A DNA stretch of 64,000 nucleotides from Acanthaster planci. Its lineage: Eukaryota > Echinodermata > Asteroidea > Valvatida > Acanthasteridae. This document shows, piece after piece, positions 38,701 to 44,484 of this stretch. The DNA lies in assembly GCF_001949145.1 (NCBI RefSeq), contig NW_019091655.1, positions 93,464-157,463 of the forward strand, in the 5' to 3' direction. Position 1 is the first letter of the stretch. The number at the start of each line of letters is the position of its first letter. The position numbers and the translations under genes are program-made. Under the pieces are notes generated by a model that was given only the letters and a program-made list of their open reading frames with translations, was not told where the DNA came from and did no database searches.

Positions 38701-39336
38701 GTCACTCAGTGTATAAGGGTTTGTACTACAAATTCACTTTTTCAGAAAGTTATTAAACATTTGCTTCAACTCCAAGTGACTTTTGAGATTCCAACCAGGA
38801 AAGCCATTCAGTGACGGCTTAATCTGCGTGAGACCCCAGCAGTTTTAAAGAGACTAGTAATGAGTTAAACCTCAGGCTAACTTTCACGAATATAATCACC
38901 AGAATATTAACCCGATCTAACTCAATCCATTGTCATTGTCTGCTGTGGGGGGCACGAGATTGCCCAGCACGTGGCCCCTTTCTTGTGAAACATTTTCACC
39001 TGGCTTTGACAATAACATGCGTAGACATTATTCCCCTGCACAAGATGAATCTGCGTGCTTAACATTGCGGGAAATTGAAAATGGGCTGGCATTCAAACTG
39101 ATTGTCATCACTTCCTCCAGGCCACCTTCCTGCAGAGTCTCCAGCGGTACTTCCGTCGAGGGGGTGGGCCCTCCTCTCCCAGCTCGGCCAGTCCCTCCTC
39201 CTCCTCATCCGGCCTTCTCCGCACCCCTTCTGCCTCCATCCTCTCCAAGTCGGCCAGCCACACCCTGTTCTCGGAGGCCCCCGAGCAAGCCTTCTTCCGC
39301 GTGGTGCAATACTTCATGCAGCAGATCCTGCGGTAG
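5690..39336 (+). CDS. NUP188: Nucleoporin NUP188, 37 exons, N-terminus outside or missing
   Basis: NUP188 is a large alpha-solenoid scaffold of the inner ring of the nuclear pore complex. It binds NUP93 and is paralogous to NUP205. The exons listed individually below join to 4452 nt with every splice phase compatible, giving 1483 residues and a TAG stop at 39334-39336. Family landmarks appear in order. They include an SH3-like insert region (RAFIMPAGSLGV, about residue 140), EQPTGEYPVTLEFLRLL (about 305-321), HNWRYARF, PLEQAL, YIYHRHDPRLPTLA, TVAVETQPGLSELFLNLE (about 570-587), LVLVQAWRTLLL (about 762), SDALDFFGVHRER, AALRHFSPD, CLKDPTLPLRDRQRVKREL and the C-terminal LQRYFRRG. Human NUP188 is about 1749 residues; the visible part starts near human residue 410. 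Exon 26 carries a Gly/Ser-rich disordered insert and the last exon a Ser-rich tail. Donors are GT and acceptors AG throughout. Identification rests on family knowledge recalled without a search, but the match is long and collinear. Confidence 0.95.
6392..6457 (+). CDS. NUP188: NUP188 exon 2 (residues 31-52)
   Basis: Reads ELIHLACQLLKQPQL then MEFWDS, equivalent to human IIDTACEVLADPSL then ELFWG. Phase 0 in and out. Confidence 0.87.
6801..6840. repeat. Perfect 15-bp inverted repeat, 10-base loop
   Basis: The arm at 6801-6815 (ATCAAATATGATGAT) is exactly complementary to 6826-6840. It lies in the intron between visible exons 2 and 3. It is the only feature I see there apart from short CAAGTC-like tracts. 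Confidence 0.7.
7225..7338 (+). CDS. NUP188: NUP188 exon 3 (residues 53-90)
   Basis: Begins DVEGGIFSLL and contains FNPLLQLLTPL, equivalent to human LSPLLQLLRAL. An internal AG at 7270-7271 could be a cryptic acceptor, but only the start at 7225 keeps phase with the previous exon. Phase 0 out, donor GTAACG. Confidence 0.87.
8134..8263 (+). CDS. NUP188: NUP188 exon 4 (residues 91-134)
   Basis: Reads VFAFVEHLPSFTE then GVWKLMQDKVVLPA, matching human VYSFLDKMS and LWRRQTPKLLYPL at the start of the SH3-like insert. Phase 1 out. Confidence 0.87.
8567..8763 (+). repeat. Interspersed ~200-bp repeat, copy B
   Basis: Starts CCGTCTTGAGTAGAAGC and runs through CCCTCATTAGTTG, AAAAGAGCCATATTGGT, TTCATTTTGTTG, GTGTGCATTTGACAG, GCAAACTAGTGAAGTG and TTCCAACCAAAGG to CCAGCTCAGGGTTCAT. 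Same family as copies A, C and D. In the intron after exon 4. Confidence 0.8.
9081..9146 (+). CDS. NUP188: NUP188 exon 5 (residues 134-156)
   Basis: Reads RAFIMPAGSLGVQFQ, equivalent to human NLRIPQGTVGQVM in the SH3-like insert. Phase 1 in and out. Confidence 0.85.
9410..9740 (+). repeat. Degenerate ACTCAAGT / GACTTGAG tract
   Basis: TGACTC, GACTTGAG, ACTCAAG and CAAGTAACTC variants recur irregularly. Related CAAGTC-rich stretches are at 7880-8060 and 46020-46170. No exact period; looks like an old simple repeat. Confidence 0.45.
9965..10066 (+). CDS. NUP188: NUP188 exon 6 (residues 156-190)
   Basis: Reads VDLIRWNFDFSGWQLF, matching human YLVRWEYSYSSWTLF, then a leucine-rich helix. Phase 1 in and out. 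Confidence 0.88.
10425..10570. other. CpG-rich island inside an AT-rich NUP188 intron
   Basis: A ~145-bp block dense in CG dinucleotides (for example GGCGCCGC and GACGCGCGCGCG), flanked by GACCAATC on the left and ATTGGTC on the right. The flanks could be the ends of a small element, or the block could be regulatory. No coding potential. Confidence 0.45.
11461..11581 (+). CDS. NUP188: NUP188 exon 7 (residues 190-230)
   Basis: Reads AEAIIDLVTHTLDAD and LITDYLYQLIS, equivalent to human VKPIIDLVHKVISTD and ITSRIYMLLQ. Phase 1 in, phase 2 out. Confidence 0.88.
12091..12181 (+). CDS. NUP188: NUP188 exon 8 (residues 230-260)
   Basis: Reads NPPLGLLSVCLKCIGVLA, equivalent to human SPPVDVIASCVNCLTVLA. 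Phase 2 in, phase 0 out. Confidence 0.88.
12296..12372 (+). CDS. NUP188: NUP188 exon 9 (residues 261-286)
   Basis: Reads VWQSIQKSGFLPHTG, equivalent to human VWTDLRHTGFLPFV. Phase 2 out. The intron before it is only 114 bp. Confidence 0.87.
12766..12880 (+). CDS. NUP188: NUP188 exon 10 (residues 286-324)
   Basis: Contains EQPTGEYPVTLEFLRLL, one of the most conserved NUP188 segments (human EQPQGEYGVTIAFLRLI). Phase 2 in, phase 0 out. Confidence 0.92.
13749..13838 (+). repeat. Direct repeat duplicating the exon 11 splice acceptor
   Basis: 21-bp units at 13749-13769 and 13818-13838 differ at one position (GCGTTCAGGG versus GCATTCAGGG, then TCTGTGTACAA). Each contains the CAG acceptor and first exon bases. 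A T-rich run lies between them and supplies the polypyrimidine tract of the downstream, functional acceptor. Confidence 0.75.
13826..13958 (+). CDS. NUP188: NUP188 exon 11 (residues 325-369)
   Basis: Reads QDLLACVVFVQREIF then FHNWRYARFDDREEVG, equivalent to human LVPCVMFVLKEMLPSYHKWRY. A near-copy of its acceptor and first bases lies 69 bp upstream (13749-13769); using that would hit a TGA after six codons. Phase 0 in, phase 1 out. Confidence 0.9.
14491..14587 (+). CDS. NUP188: NUP188 exon 12 (residues 369-401)
   Basis: Reads CSLDVFHVVLHVLPAI, equivalent to human GCLILELIHAILNL. Phase 1 in, phase 2 out. Confidence 0.86.
15828..15950 (+). CDS. NUP188: NUP188 exon 13 (residues 401-442)
   Basis: Reads CIHGFLYTPAGEALLF then ASGIDNLEQRI, equivalent to human CSLAYTEAGQTVIN and GIGVDTIDMVM. 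Phase 2 in and out. Confidence 0.87.
16722..16968 (+). CDS. NUP188: NUP188 exon 14 (residues 442-524)
   Basis: Contains RPPSQPPCPLEQALTS and YIYHRHDPRLPTLA, equivalent to human KPPSNVVSPLEQALSQ and YIYHKHDPALPRLA. An upstream AG at 16676 is rejected because only the start at 16722 fits phase 2. GC-rich compared with its introns. Phase 0 out. Confidence 0.92.
17575..17664 (+). CDS. NUP188: NUP188 exon 15 (residues 525-554)
   Basis: Reads VAPMSIFGCLGSQAAAIRD, equivalent to human VAPMSVYACLGNDAAAIRD. Phase 0 both ends. Confidence 0.92.
18094..18249 (+). CDS. NUP188: NUP188 exon 16 (residues 555-606)
   Basis: Contains LTVAVETQPGLSELFLNLE, almost identical to human, followed by a charged, Pro/Ser-rich linker. 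Phase 0 both ends. Confidence 0.94.
18378..18440 (+). CDS. NUP188: NUP188 exon 17 (residues 607-627)
   Basis: Reads GKVSCLHAVLDTIEE, equivalent to human GMWSCLHAVLELID. A small exon after a 128-bp intron. Phase 0 both ends. Confidence 0.9.
19209..19312 (+). CDS. NUP188: NUP188 exon 18 (residues 628-662)
   Basis: Reads LHCAALGFLQALWLDCRET, equivalent to human LHRAAIAFLHALWQDRRDS. Phase 0 in, phase 2 out. Confidence 0.9.
19530..19615 (-). repeat. tRNA-derived SINE fragment
   Basis: On the minus strand there is an A-box-like TGGTCAAGTGGTTA and a B box GGGTTCGAATCCC about 40 bases later. The acceptor arms do not pair, so this is not a functional tRNA gene. It is a tRNA-derived SINE or pseudogene in the intron after exon 18. 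Confidence 0.65.
19950..20019 (+). CDS. NUP188: NUP188 exon 19 (residues 662-685)
   Basis: Reads PKFWDDVAAPLF, equivalent to human PKFWENLTSPLF. Phase 2 in, phase 0 out. Confidence 0.88.
20458..20531 (+). CDS. NUP188: NUP188 exon 20 (residues 686-710)
   Basis: Reads AYAFRILALECYYVS, equivalent to human CALIMKIICLEIYYVV. Phase 0 in, phase 2 out. Confidence 0.87.
20994..21069 (+). CDS. NUP188: NUP188 exon 21 (residues 710-735)
   Basis: Reads LQKGLKAVLRKLKQEDRY then SHWSK, equivalent to human LDQSLKDTLKKFSIEKRFAYWSG. Phase 2 in, phase 0 out. Confidence 0.86.
21583..21714 (+). CDS. NUP188: NUP188 exon 22 (residues 736-779)
   Basis: Contains LLVLVQAWRTLLLVSTSAN, equivalent to human QMLVSAWRMLLIIATTHA. 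Phase 0 both ends. A repeat copy starts about 50 bp downstream. Confidence 0.9.
21767..21971 (+). repeat. Interspersed ~200-bp repeat, copy C
   Basis: Starts CTGCCTTGAGCAGAAGC, contains CCCTCATCGTTTG, AAAAGAGCCATGTTGGT, GTGTGCATTTCACA and GTTCCCACCAAAGG, and ends CCAGCTCGGGGCTCAT. The best-preserved tail of the four copies. Confidence 0.8.
22008..22085 (+). repeat. tRNA-derived SINE fragment
   Basis: Contains an A-box-like CTCAGTTGATAGAGTG and, about 35 bases on, a degenerate B box GGGCCAAAATCC. It starts just after interspersed repeat copy C. Acceptor-stem pairing is absent. Confidence 0.55.
22786..22863 (+). CDS. NUP188: NUP188 exon 23 (residues 780-805)
   Basis: Reads ELSDTKVQSAILSDI, equivalent to human HLTDSVVRRQLFLDV. 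Phase 0 both ends. Confidence 0.85.
23471..23556 (+). CDS. NUP188: NUP188 exon 24 (residues 806-834)
   Basis: Reads NQKACSLLSSLYMSLLTHW, equivalent to human SMKCTLLLILLRQW. Phase 0 in, phase 2 out. Confidence 0.85.
24544..24692 (+). CDS. NUP188: NUP188 exon 25 (residues 834-884)
   Basis: Reads HVDILVDVLERITDSD then a helix with MAALTTLLKQR, equivalent to human LGPLTEILEGVLQAD and the following helix. Phase 2 in, phase 1 out. Confidence 0.85.
25627..25949 (+). CDS. NUP188: NUP188 exon 26, longest visible exon, disordered insert (residues 884-991)
   Basis: The first third is a helix (METLLPIICLALQQSSQF). The rest is a Gly/Ser/Gln-rich segment with motifs such as GFVSGRSQ and GSVGGSG, with no predicted fold. 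It stands where human has its own unrelated acidic, disordered linker. No FG repeats are present. Phase 1 in, phase 0 out. The donor is followed by a perfect 18-bp tandem duplication. Confidence 0.85.
25951..25986 (+). repeat. 18-bp perfect tandem duplication at a splice donor
   Basis: Two exact copies of TAAGAACAGTTAACATCA begin at position 2 of the intron following exon 26. The first copy forms part of the donor GTAAGA. Confidence 0.85.
26680..26814 (+). CDS. NUP188: NUP188 exon 27 (residues 992-1036)
   Basis: Reads IAAYLLDELLVGEKTR then WLPLLRQHGMLNLLLTTL, equivalent to human LGLHLAKELCEVDED and RRLPILPTLLTTLE. Phase 0 both ends. Confidence 0.88.
27601..27785 (+). repeat. Interspersed ~200-bp repeat, copy D
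   Basis: Starts CCGCCTTGAGCAGAATC, contains CCCTCATTGGTTG, AGAGCCAGGTTGGT, TTCATTTTGTTGG, GCGTGCATTTCACAGTC, GAAGTGCAGTTCCCACC and GTGCCCTCTCTTGGTCCAG. It ends about 40 bp before exon 28. Confidence 0.8.
27824..27892 (+). CDS. NUP188: NUP188 exon 28 (residues 1037-1059)
   Basis: Reads LHYSEAVLLLLLDLA, equivalent to human LHFTEATLHLLLTLA. Its acceptor lies about 40 bp after an interspersed repeat copy, close to the branch-point region. Phase 0 both ends. Confidence 0.88.
28546..28629 (+). repeat. 42-bp tandem duplication, two copies
   Basis: The units at 28546-28587 and 28588-28629 begin GTCACCTTGGTTAGG and differ only at the last base. Such identity in an otherwise divergent intron implies a recent duplication. 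Confidence 0.9.
29033..29143 (+). CDS. NUP188: NUP188 exon 29 (residues 1060-1096)
   Basis: Reads TTGLVQQICLPLLQLHQQNG, equivalent to human GAGITQSICLPLLSVYQLST. Phase 0 both ends. The following 3.2-kb intron holds the Penelope-like element. Confidence 0.88.
29300..29380 (-). repeat. tRNA-like fragment, minus strand
   Basis: The minus strand carries a B box GGTTCCAATCC. It faces a second tRNA-like fragment on the plus strand at 29415-29505. Both sit just downstream of the Penelope-like element's 3' end. Confidence 0.45.
29415..29505 (+). repeat. tRNA-like fragment, plus strand
   Basis: Contains a B box GGTTCAAATCC near 29488. The A box is degenerate and the acceptor arms do not pair. Probably a SINE remnant. 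Confidence 0.5.
29869..30372 (-). pseudogene. Penelope-like RT, C-terminal half with YVDD
   Basis: Contains GTSMGSPLSPVLADMFIE, then the catalytic motif RYVDDAFVIW (YVDD at 30196-30207), then LNDLHPNIKFTMEQEE and PFLDVKV, the order typical of Penelope-like RTs. After PFLDV the reading degenerates, so the thumb region and anything beyond is frameshifted. Confidence 0.85.
30449..30925 (-). pseudogene. Penelope-like RT, N-terminal half
   Basis: Contains STYRPLQKDP, GQPKIHKPGTPLCPIV and motif A with its catalytic Asp (VSFDVIFLFTNVP). Stops separate it from the downstream half at 30372, where about 75 bases are out of frame. Confidence 0.83.
30918..31457 (-). pseudogene. Penelope-like element N-terminal region
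   Basis: The segment VVNLTQRQLTASGTKVLSLG followed by MNFAVPP fits the N-terminal signature of Penelope-like proteins (VNLSxxxLTxxExxVLSLGLNF). Further upstream on the same strand, around 31640-31600, another frame reads INNLTFLKHCRDSNI, also typical. The protein is split across frames. Confidence 0.75.
32322..32465 (+). CDS. NUP188: NUP188 exon 30 (residues 1097-1144)
   Basis: Contains LQHSFLSDALDFFGVHRERM, equivalent to human LRYNFLPEALDFVGVHQERT. Phase 0 both ends. Confidence 0.93.
32910..33125 (+). CDS. NUP188: NUP188 exon 31 (residues 1145-1216)
   Basis: Reads CLDAVRYNQSRACLMEAE, equivalent to human CLNAVRTVQSLACLEEAD, and ends SCMALLIRPKLLQYLTE. The last ~55 bp plus the donor are the apparent seed of the degenerate array in the next intron. 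Phase 0 both ends. Confidence 0.92.
33126..33915 (+). repeat. Decayed tandem array derived from the end of NUP188 exon 31
   Basis: The exon end (CACAGCTGCATGGCACTGC, then TGATCAGGCC, GCTGCAGTATCTGACTGAG and GTGAGT) recurs in degenerate form. Anchors are at about 33207, 33331, 33457, 33547, 33632, 33751 and 33861, with spacings between 85 and 136 bp. Each keeps pieces of the CAGCTG...CTGCTGATC...GCTGCAG...CTGA order and often a GGTGAG-like donor plus a CCAGTGAGGTTC spacer. None is an open exon. Confidence 0.8.
34105..34250 (+). CDS. NUP188: NUP188 exon 32 (residues 1217-1265)
   Basis: A polar linker (LNKQQRMVLTMNGTP and QTSMTDLTEGKL) before a helix ending VQHIQA, placed like the human AVAQRVQRPPSAASAA linker. 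Phase 0 in, phase 2 out. Confidence 0.82.
34969..35047 (+). CDS. NUP188: NUP188 exon 33 (residues 1265-1291)
   Basis: Reads GHGLAALRHFSPDLLTILL, equivalent to human SKTLAALRHFTPDVCQILL. Phase 2 in, phase 0 out. Confidence 0.92.
35194..35306. mobile_element. Foldback MITE
   Basis: The left arm GTGTCCGAATAACTTGGCTG followed by CTGCTTGTAATTACAC is inverted at the right end, with four or five mismatches over 36 bases, down to GGACAC at 35306. The centre (GGAGCCTATGGTTGTGG) is short. A relative of the left arm lies at 40884. Confidence 0.75.
35538..35669 (+). CDS. NUP188: NUP188 exon 34 (residues 1292-1335)
   Basis: Reads LGLGFSTPALETDVQPSFG, equivalent to human FALSFTTPTFDSEVAPSFG. Phase 0 both ends. 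Confidence 0.92.
36170..36520 (+). repeat. Minisatellite with 63-bp higher-order unit
   Basis: A ~26-bp unit resembling AAGTACAGAGATATTCTG...CAGT repeats about ten times. Within it, 36309-36371 and 36372-36434 are two well-matched 63-bp units, each a 37-bp unit (with an extra GGAGATGTTCT) plus a 26-bp unit. In the intron before exon 35. Confidence 0.8.
36585..36685 (+). CDS. NUP188: NUP188 exon 35 (residues 1336-1369)
   Basis: A linker (SLSPDETPPTIVAVAGPSAP) that diverges from human but joins neighbours in phase. Phase 0 in, phase 2 out. Confidence 0.8.
37274..37792. mobile_element. hAT-type MITE with 8-bp target site duplication
   Basis: Left end TAGTGCTGCAACTAATT, right end GGCTGCAGCACTA, forming a short terminal inverted repeat (TAGTGCTGCA). 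The direct flanks 37266-37273 and 37793-37800 are both ATTTTATT, an exact 8-bp target duplication as made by hAT transposases. The inside holds inverted GGTTCGG/CCGAAC-type subterminal repeats and no transposase ORF. In the intron before exon 36. Confidence 0.85.
37987..38116 (+). CDS. NUP188: NUP188 exon 36 (residues 1369-1412)
   Basis: Contains GLRCLKDPTLPLRDRQRVKR, equivalent to human AMRYLRDPAVHPRDKQRMKQ. Phase 2 in, phase 0 out. A hAT-type MITE sits about 195 bp upstream. Confidence 0.93.
39121..39336 (+). CDS. NUP188: NUP188 last exon (residues 1413-1483) and stop
   Basis: Reads TFLQSLQRYFRRGGGPSS, equivalent to human LLSSLSRYFRRGAPSS, then a Ser/Pro-rich tail and a final helix FRVVQYFMQQILR before TAG at 39334-39336. 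Confidence 0.93.
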   Translation, partial: ATFLQSLQRYFRRGGGPSSPSSASPSSSSSGLLRTPSASILSKSASHTLFSEAPEQAFFRVVQYFMQQILR

Positions 39337-40555
39337 AGGGCACTTCACTATGATAGCCCAGCAGAGCCGTTGGGAGTTGCAGCATTCCCAGATTAGAAGC
39401 CATTTTGGCTCTGAACAGCGAGTTCCATCTTTCTCAGATTATAAATCATTTTGCTTCCAAAGAGAGAGGGGGTTGCCACCTCGTCAGATTTGACGCCATT
39501 TTGGTTCCTAAGTTCTCCTGCATACTTAGGCATGAAACAATCTTCCAACTTTTAACTGTTGTTTTTCATGTCATTTCGAATCACTGTCATTTAGTGCAAT
39601 CAATTAGTGCAACCCTATGCATTACAATTTAACACACCACCAATGCAACACACCACATCATACATGGTCTCATGTCTATACGGCTCTGTGATGGTCACTC
39701 ACATGACTACTTGGAAGTGCTTCCCCCTCTCCCTCCCGTGGGAGAAAAAAATTTAAAAAGGCAAGGGGCGGGGAACAGGAACAGTGAAAGAAAGGAAAGC
39801 GACCAAAATAAGTCAATTTTCTTTCAAATAAATAACCAAACACCTCTGAATTGACTCCTTTCCATCATCATTGATTGCTGCTTTGCCTCTAATGGCAAAT
39901 GGTGCTTGGAGCTGTTGGTGCTCTTTGGCCTTAGTGGAAGCCCAAACAATGAATAATCATGAACATGGCATTCCACGTCAAATGGTGCTTGGGACTATGG
40001 GCACTTTGAGCCTTTGTGAGTGCTCAAAGAATTCATATAGAATGCCCCCCCCCCCATGAACAGAAATACCTTGGAACCATCAGCTGTTGCTAGAATCAAA
40101 CAAGGTGCCTTTTAGACAAATGTATATCAAATAGAACATTGTAAGAGTATTTACAGAAAGCAGGGGTAGAAATTAGATACCTGGAGGATGGAAATGTGAC
40201 ACATTGCCACTAGACCAAACTGAAGACACTTGTTTTGGTTTTGACTTTTTTTTGTCTCGTAAAGTTTGAATTTTGGTATTTATTCATTGACAGAAATATT
40301 CATGGCTGCAAGGGGAGGGATCACTGGGGGCCATGCTTTTCCCCCTCCCCCAAAAAGGGGACACATTTTGGGTTTAAGTGAGGTGAGAAAATGTTTTCCT
40401 TTTTCTCTCCTGCTCCAATATAGGGATTTAATTCAGATTTGATGTTTTTGGAACAAATGTTTCATGTCATTGAGGCAAAACTGATTACAATATTGTCGTG
40501 CATAATTACAGTTTGTACTGCATTTGAAGTGAATAAATTTTGATCGACCGATTTG
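39337..40555 (+). other. Probable NUP188 3' UTR
   Basis: Non-coding sequence after the stop. The best-placed polyadenylation signal is AATAAA at 40532-40537; an earlier one occurs near 39828. The cleavage site cannot be fixed from DNA alone. Confidence 0.5.
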
Positions 40556-40883
40556 AGTTGATTTTGTACTGTTGCATTGAATTCTTAACATTTCATGTTG
40601 TGATTTCTAGTCCTGTATACCCCACGAAAGCCTTTGAAGACCAGGCGCACGGCGTAACAAGTTTAGCAAAGTTGTTTAGCAAAGAAAATAAATCTATGTT
40701 AGGCCAACTACCAGGTTCCTGCCTCCATTGTTATGGATTAAGAGCAATAGCCAAGGCACTGGAAACGGACTACCCACTGGTCACATCAACCAGCACATCG
40801 AAAATTCAGCCAACGGGGCCAGCCAATGATAACGACAAAGCGCCCTCTTTCATTTTTGCTTGGGGCCTATACCATCTGAAGCT

Positions 40884-40995
40884 GTGTCCAAAAGTTACAA
40901 CTTGGGCTGGGAACAACAGGAGCACCTATGGAAAGCCATTGGCTTGTAGCTGCATCCACAATGTCATATTACATGTGTGTTGTACTCACAGCTGC
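40884..40995 (+). mobile_element. MITE fragment related to 35194-35306
   Basis: Begins GTGTCCAAAAGTTACAACTT and contains CCTATGGAAAGCCATTGGC and GCTGCATCCACAATG, sharing its left terminus and CCTATGG centre with the foldback element at 35194. The matching right terminus is weak. Confidence 0.5.
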
Positions 40996-41246
40996 AAGTA
41001 GGTGATTTAGATATATAGTGTGGCAAGATTTGTTTCAACCAACCATGGGAAATTTGAAAATGAGCTGGGTTGGAGGAAGTTCTTGACATCAGTTGACACT
41101 AAGGAGCTTTGTTTGTCATTGTCACATTTCAGATCATCAGAGGCACAAATCTTTTCCTGGGATTAGGAGGCGTGCAAAAACTTAAATCAAAAATTTGGCT
41201 AAGTAAACTAGAAAAGCATGAAGGGGAAATTGTTGGACACCACATG

Positions 41247-41261
41247 ACACTAGAGGGCGCT
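41247..41261 (+). promoter_or_regulatory. Candidate CTCF-type motif
   Basis: GACACTAGAGGGCGC matches most of the animal CTCF core (CCACNAGRGGGCGC). It lies between two genes in the same orientation. Other GAGGGCGC octamers occur at 19742, 40840 and 49138 (all on the minus strand), so some may be repeat-borne. Confidence 0.35.
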
Positions 41262-41871
41262 AATCATGATACAGATGTCCATCTAATATTCATACTACAG
41301 GCGACTGTGAAGTGAATTTGACATCACAAGAGATTTGCAGCAAAATTTCACTCCAGTTGAAATGTGTTCAACTTTTGTGAATTAACAGCGTCAATATTTG
41401 GTTGGAAGTGTTTCCTTGCACATGAAGTATGAACCGGCCTCGTGAATATTTACACCCCTTATGTTGTACACCAGCACATTTCAAAGCTTTTGAAATTTCT
41501 GTTTCATGGTAGAGAAGTTTGAGAAACACCTCAAAATCTGCCTTTTTTACCTTACCACACATAAGTGTTGGGGATGATCCAATAGCCCAAGAAGATAGCC
41601 CCCCCCCAACAGGCCACTGTTGCCCCTGCCAGTTGTTAATGTCATGATCATGTATTGGTTTTAGTGCTTTCTCGGGAGGGGGGTGACTCCTGAACTTTCC
41701 TTGCTGTGTCATCACTATAGCAACTACTGCATCCTGGAACAACGGTGGACTGAATCAAATTCCCATTTCTTCCCCTCCGGGGGAGGGGCACTTTGGAGGT
41801 CCAGTCGCAAGTTCAATCACTAGTGGGAAAAGATGCTACAGTTTGAGTGTAACTAGATTCCCATAGGCAAG

Positions 41872-42073
41872 CAGTGGCATGGCAAGGATTTTAGTGGTAC
41901 GTGGGGGCACAAAGGGGCATCAGCATCTTATAGGGGGGGCACCAGCTTTCAGTGATGTGTTATATGGGGGCACGTTTTTGTTAGCCTTGTTCAATATCCA
42001 TTCCTGTGTTTTTTCAGTGGGGGGCCACCTGGGGGCACCGCGAATTTGTGCCCCCCCCCCGGCTACACCACTG
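41872..42073. mobile_element. MITE, CAGTGGC...CCACTG termini
   Basis: Left end CAGTGGCATGGCAAGG, right end CCGGCTACACCACTG, a ~15-bp imperfect terminal inverted repeat of the CAGTGGCGTAGCC type common in hAT-derived elements. The inside is rich in GGGGGCAC. No clear target duplication. Confidence 0.65.
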
Positions 42074-42349
42074 CATGGATGCAAATAAATGGCATTAACT
42101 TTGCATGTCTTACACTACTAAAATAGGTATATTTTATTGCAAAGTCTTCCTCAGAAATGGCTCTTTAATCCTTCGGCAGCATAAAAGACCTCCCGAAGCT
42201 GCAAAGGTAACTTGGACTGGTGACACATACGACTAATAACCTAAACTATATTTTTAAAAGTTGAACAAAAATATAGAGGTGCCCTAACACTTCATTAGGA
42301 TTGCCCACACATCACATATGGGTCTTCCTTTCCAACTAAACCGCGATTT

Positions 42350-42870
42350 CTACTCTTTCGGACATCCTGTTAAAGTCGAATTTATCATACCGAAGGTCCC
42401 ACCTCCATGCTGCCTCCGTGCTCCTCACAGGTGCCACAGTCGCCAGCGCCATACCGCTGATCAATGGAGATGCACGGAGCTGAGAGGCGCATAATATTCT
42501 ACCTCCATGGTAATATCAACCTCCGAGTTTGGTGATATGTTGTTTCAGCTTTCAATGAAACTCGCTCTGTTAACTCCCACTTTACAATTATTCGCTTCAT
42601 AAAAAAGGGGCTCACAGTCACAATTGATATTGCCTTCAAGCGTCGTCATTGTTTGCGGCGAGGCTGGTCAGGAACCTACTATTTGCAGTGCACGCAGGCT
42701 TAATATTCCTGCCAGACATCATTTACTGCGCGAACGGCGAGGTCACAGCGTAACACGACCTCTCGGTCTTCACGCACTGGTCTGACGCCAAATTAAATTC
42801 TAACACAAACCAGGGGCAACACAGACTGATAATACTCTCGGCTTTCCCACCAAGCTCACCAGTCACTGTA
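42350..42870 (+). promoter_or_regulatory. CpG-rich block with strong splice donor; possible distal promoter and 5' UTR exon
   Basis: CG dinucleotides are far denser here than in the flanks (for example TGCGCGAACGGCGAGG near 42726). At about 42874 the sequence CAGTCACTGTAAGTATAC is a near-ideal 5' splice site. It could be a non-coding first exon of the DDAH gene, or a promoter on either strand. Confidence 0.3.
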
Positions 42871-44484
42871 AGTATACAACGTGTACTTCCTTTTCTGCCT
42901 CAACAACATGTGTAACCATGGAGGAATAAAACACACTTACAGGCGTCCAGCCTGCCAGCCAGCTGGGCTAACGGGGTACACCGTACACTACGCTCATGGG
43001 TGACGTCTGGCCGGAATCGTTCATGCTCAGTGTAGTAATAAATCTGACTTCAACCATACACAGCCGGATCTATGGTTGTCGAAAGGTTCGGGGTGAAAGG
43101 GGGGGGGGGTAGCGACTGTAAGTCCCGTTGGGTATGCTTGTAATGAATCATGCAGGAATAAATAGGTTCACCACTAGATGTATTGTACACACCGCGATCT
43201 ACCATGTCTACATGTGTCATTTCAAACCAGCTGATGTGTACTAATACCTGGCAGTAGACTGGGGACAATTTTCAAATGCGAGGACTTTTTTTATGTACTT
43301 ACAGTGTTACACAACTGTAAGCCACACGGATAGTGACTTGCAGTTAGCTCTTACCTTTGGGTCAAACATGATCATTTACTAAGCCTACAGTATGTACAGT
43401 GTACATGGATATGTACATGTAGCCTTGCTGCGTTTTGTTCAGGCTCGTTTTGTCACGTATGTTGGACAGGATTCACGAGGAAGCGAATTAATCGTGATGA
43501 GAAATTGAAAGAACTTATTTCATTGGATACCGCGGGTAGTCTACTGCCTTGTAAACATACAGTACAAGCACATTCAGCATTTTTAACTATTGGATTGCAA
43601 ACGTAGAACGAAATTATACATGTAAGTTGGAGGACGGGTGGGAAATGATCTCCAAAGTTCCATTTTCCAATGAACTTTTTTAGGGTTGGAGAGGAAAAAA
43701 TGAACGTAGTCCCCTTTTTTCAAAATACTAAAAACATCATAAGGAATAAAATAATGTACTTTTCTTCTTTTTTTCTCTCAAAATTGTGTTATTCGGAGTC
43801 GGCGGGTTCGTAATCTAACCACTAAAAAGAATTGTTGGCCGCCTAAAATATATGGAGACAGGTGTCATGGTGGTTTCACATAGATCTGCCCTGAATAATT
43901 TTTTTATTGGTCTAGAAGGATAACGTGACATGCTGTCCTTCCTGAATGCCTTTGCCCCCATGTTACCATACGTCACGTGGAAAACCTCTACGCGTTGTAC
44001 AATGTACATTCCTTTGTCACCCTTATTTCACTTAGAAAAACCATCAAGTGGGACATCACAAAACAATTGTTGACTGCAGTGATGTGGGATATGACGTGTT
44101 GAATATGTGTAAGCGGCAGTGAAATTTCCTAGCGTGTAGGGGAACTGAAATCACTTAAACTGTGGCTTGTACAGGTTGTTTGCGTGTCAAAGTTCAACTA
44201 CGGTCAGAGCATCTGGGGCATAGACTTCCACGGTGGGGTTTGTCCCGGCCCATGCCTGCTCGCGAACGTAGGCTAGGCCCCTGATGACTTTTACTGACTG
44301 AAATAAAAAGCTATGTATATGTGGGGATGCCAAATTAGTGAGTTCCAATCAGTATTCCCTTCTCACAGCTCTGTGCTTATTATTCATGTACACGTATGAT
44401 ACATAATCATGCATCAACAATGGAGGAATTCCTGAAGGGGGGGTGAACCAACGAACCACTTCGATCCAAGTTCCATGTGTGACC

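Noticed and set aside
40540-41001. 153-codon ORF downstream of NUP188
   Set aside because: No domain, starts at the NUP188 polyadenylation region and overlaps a MITE fragment; chance ORF.
41872-42073. Target duplication for the CAGTGGC MITE
   Set aside because: Flanking 8-mers (TAGGCAAG and CATGGATG) do not match.
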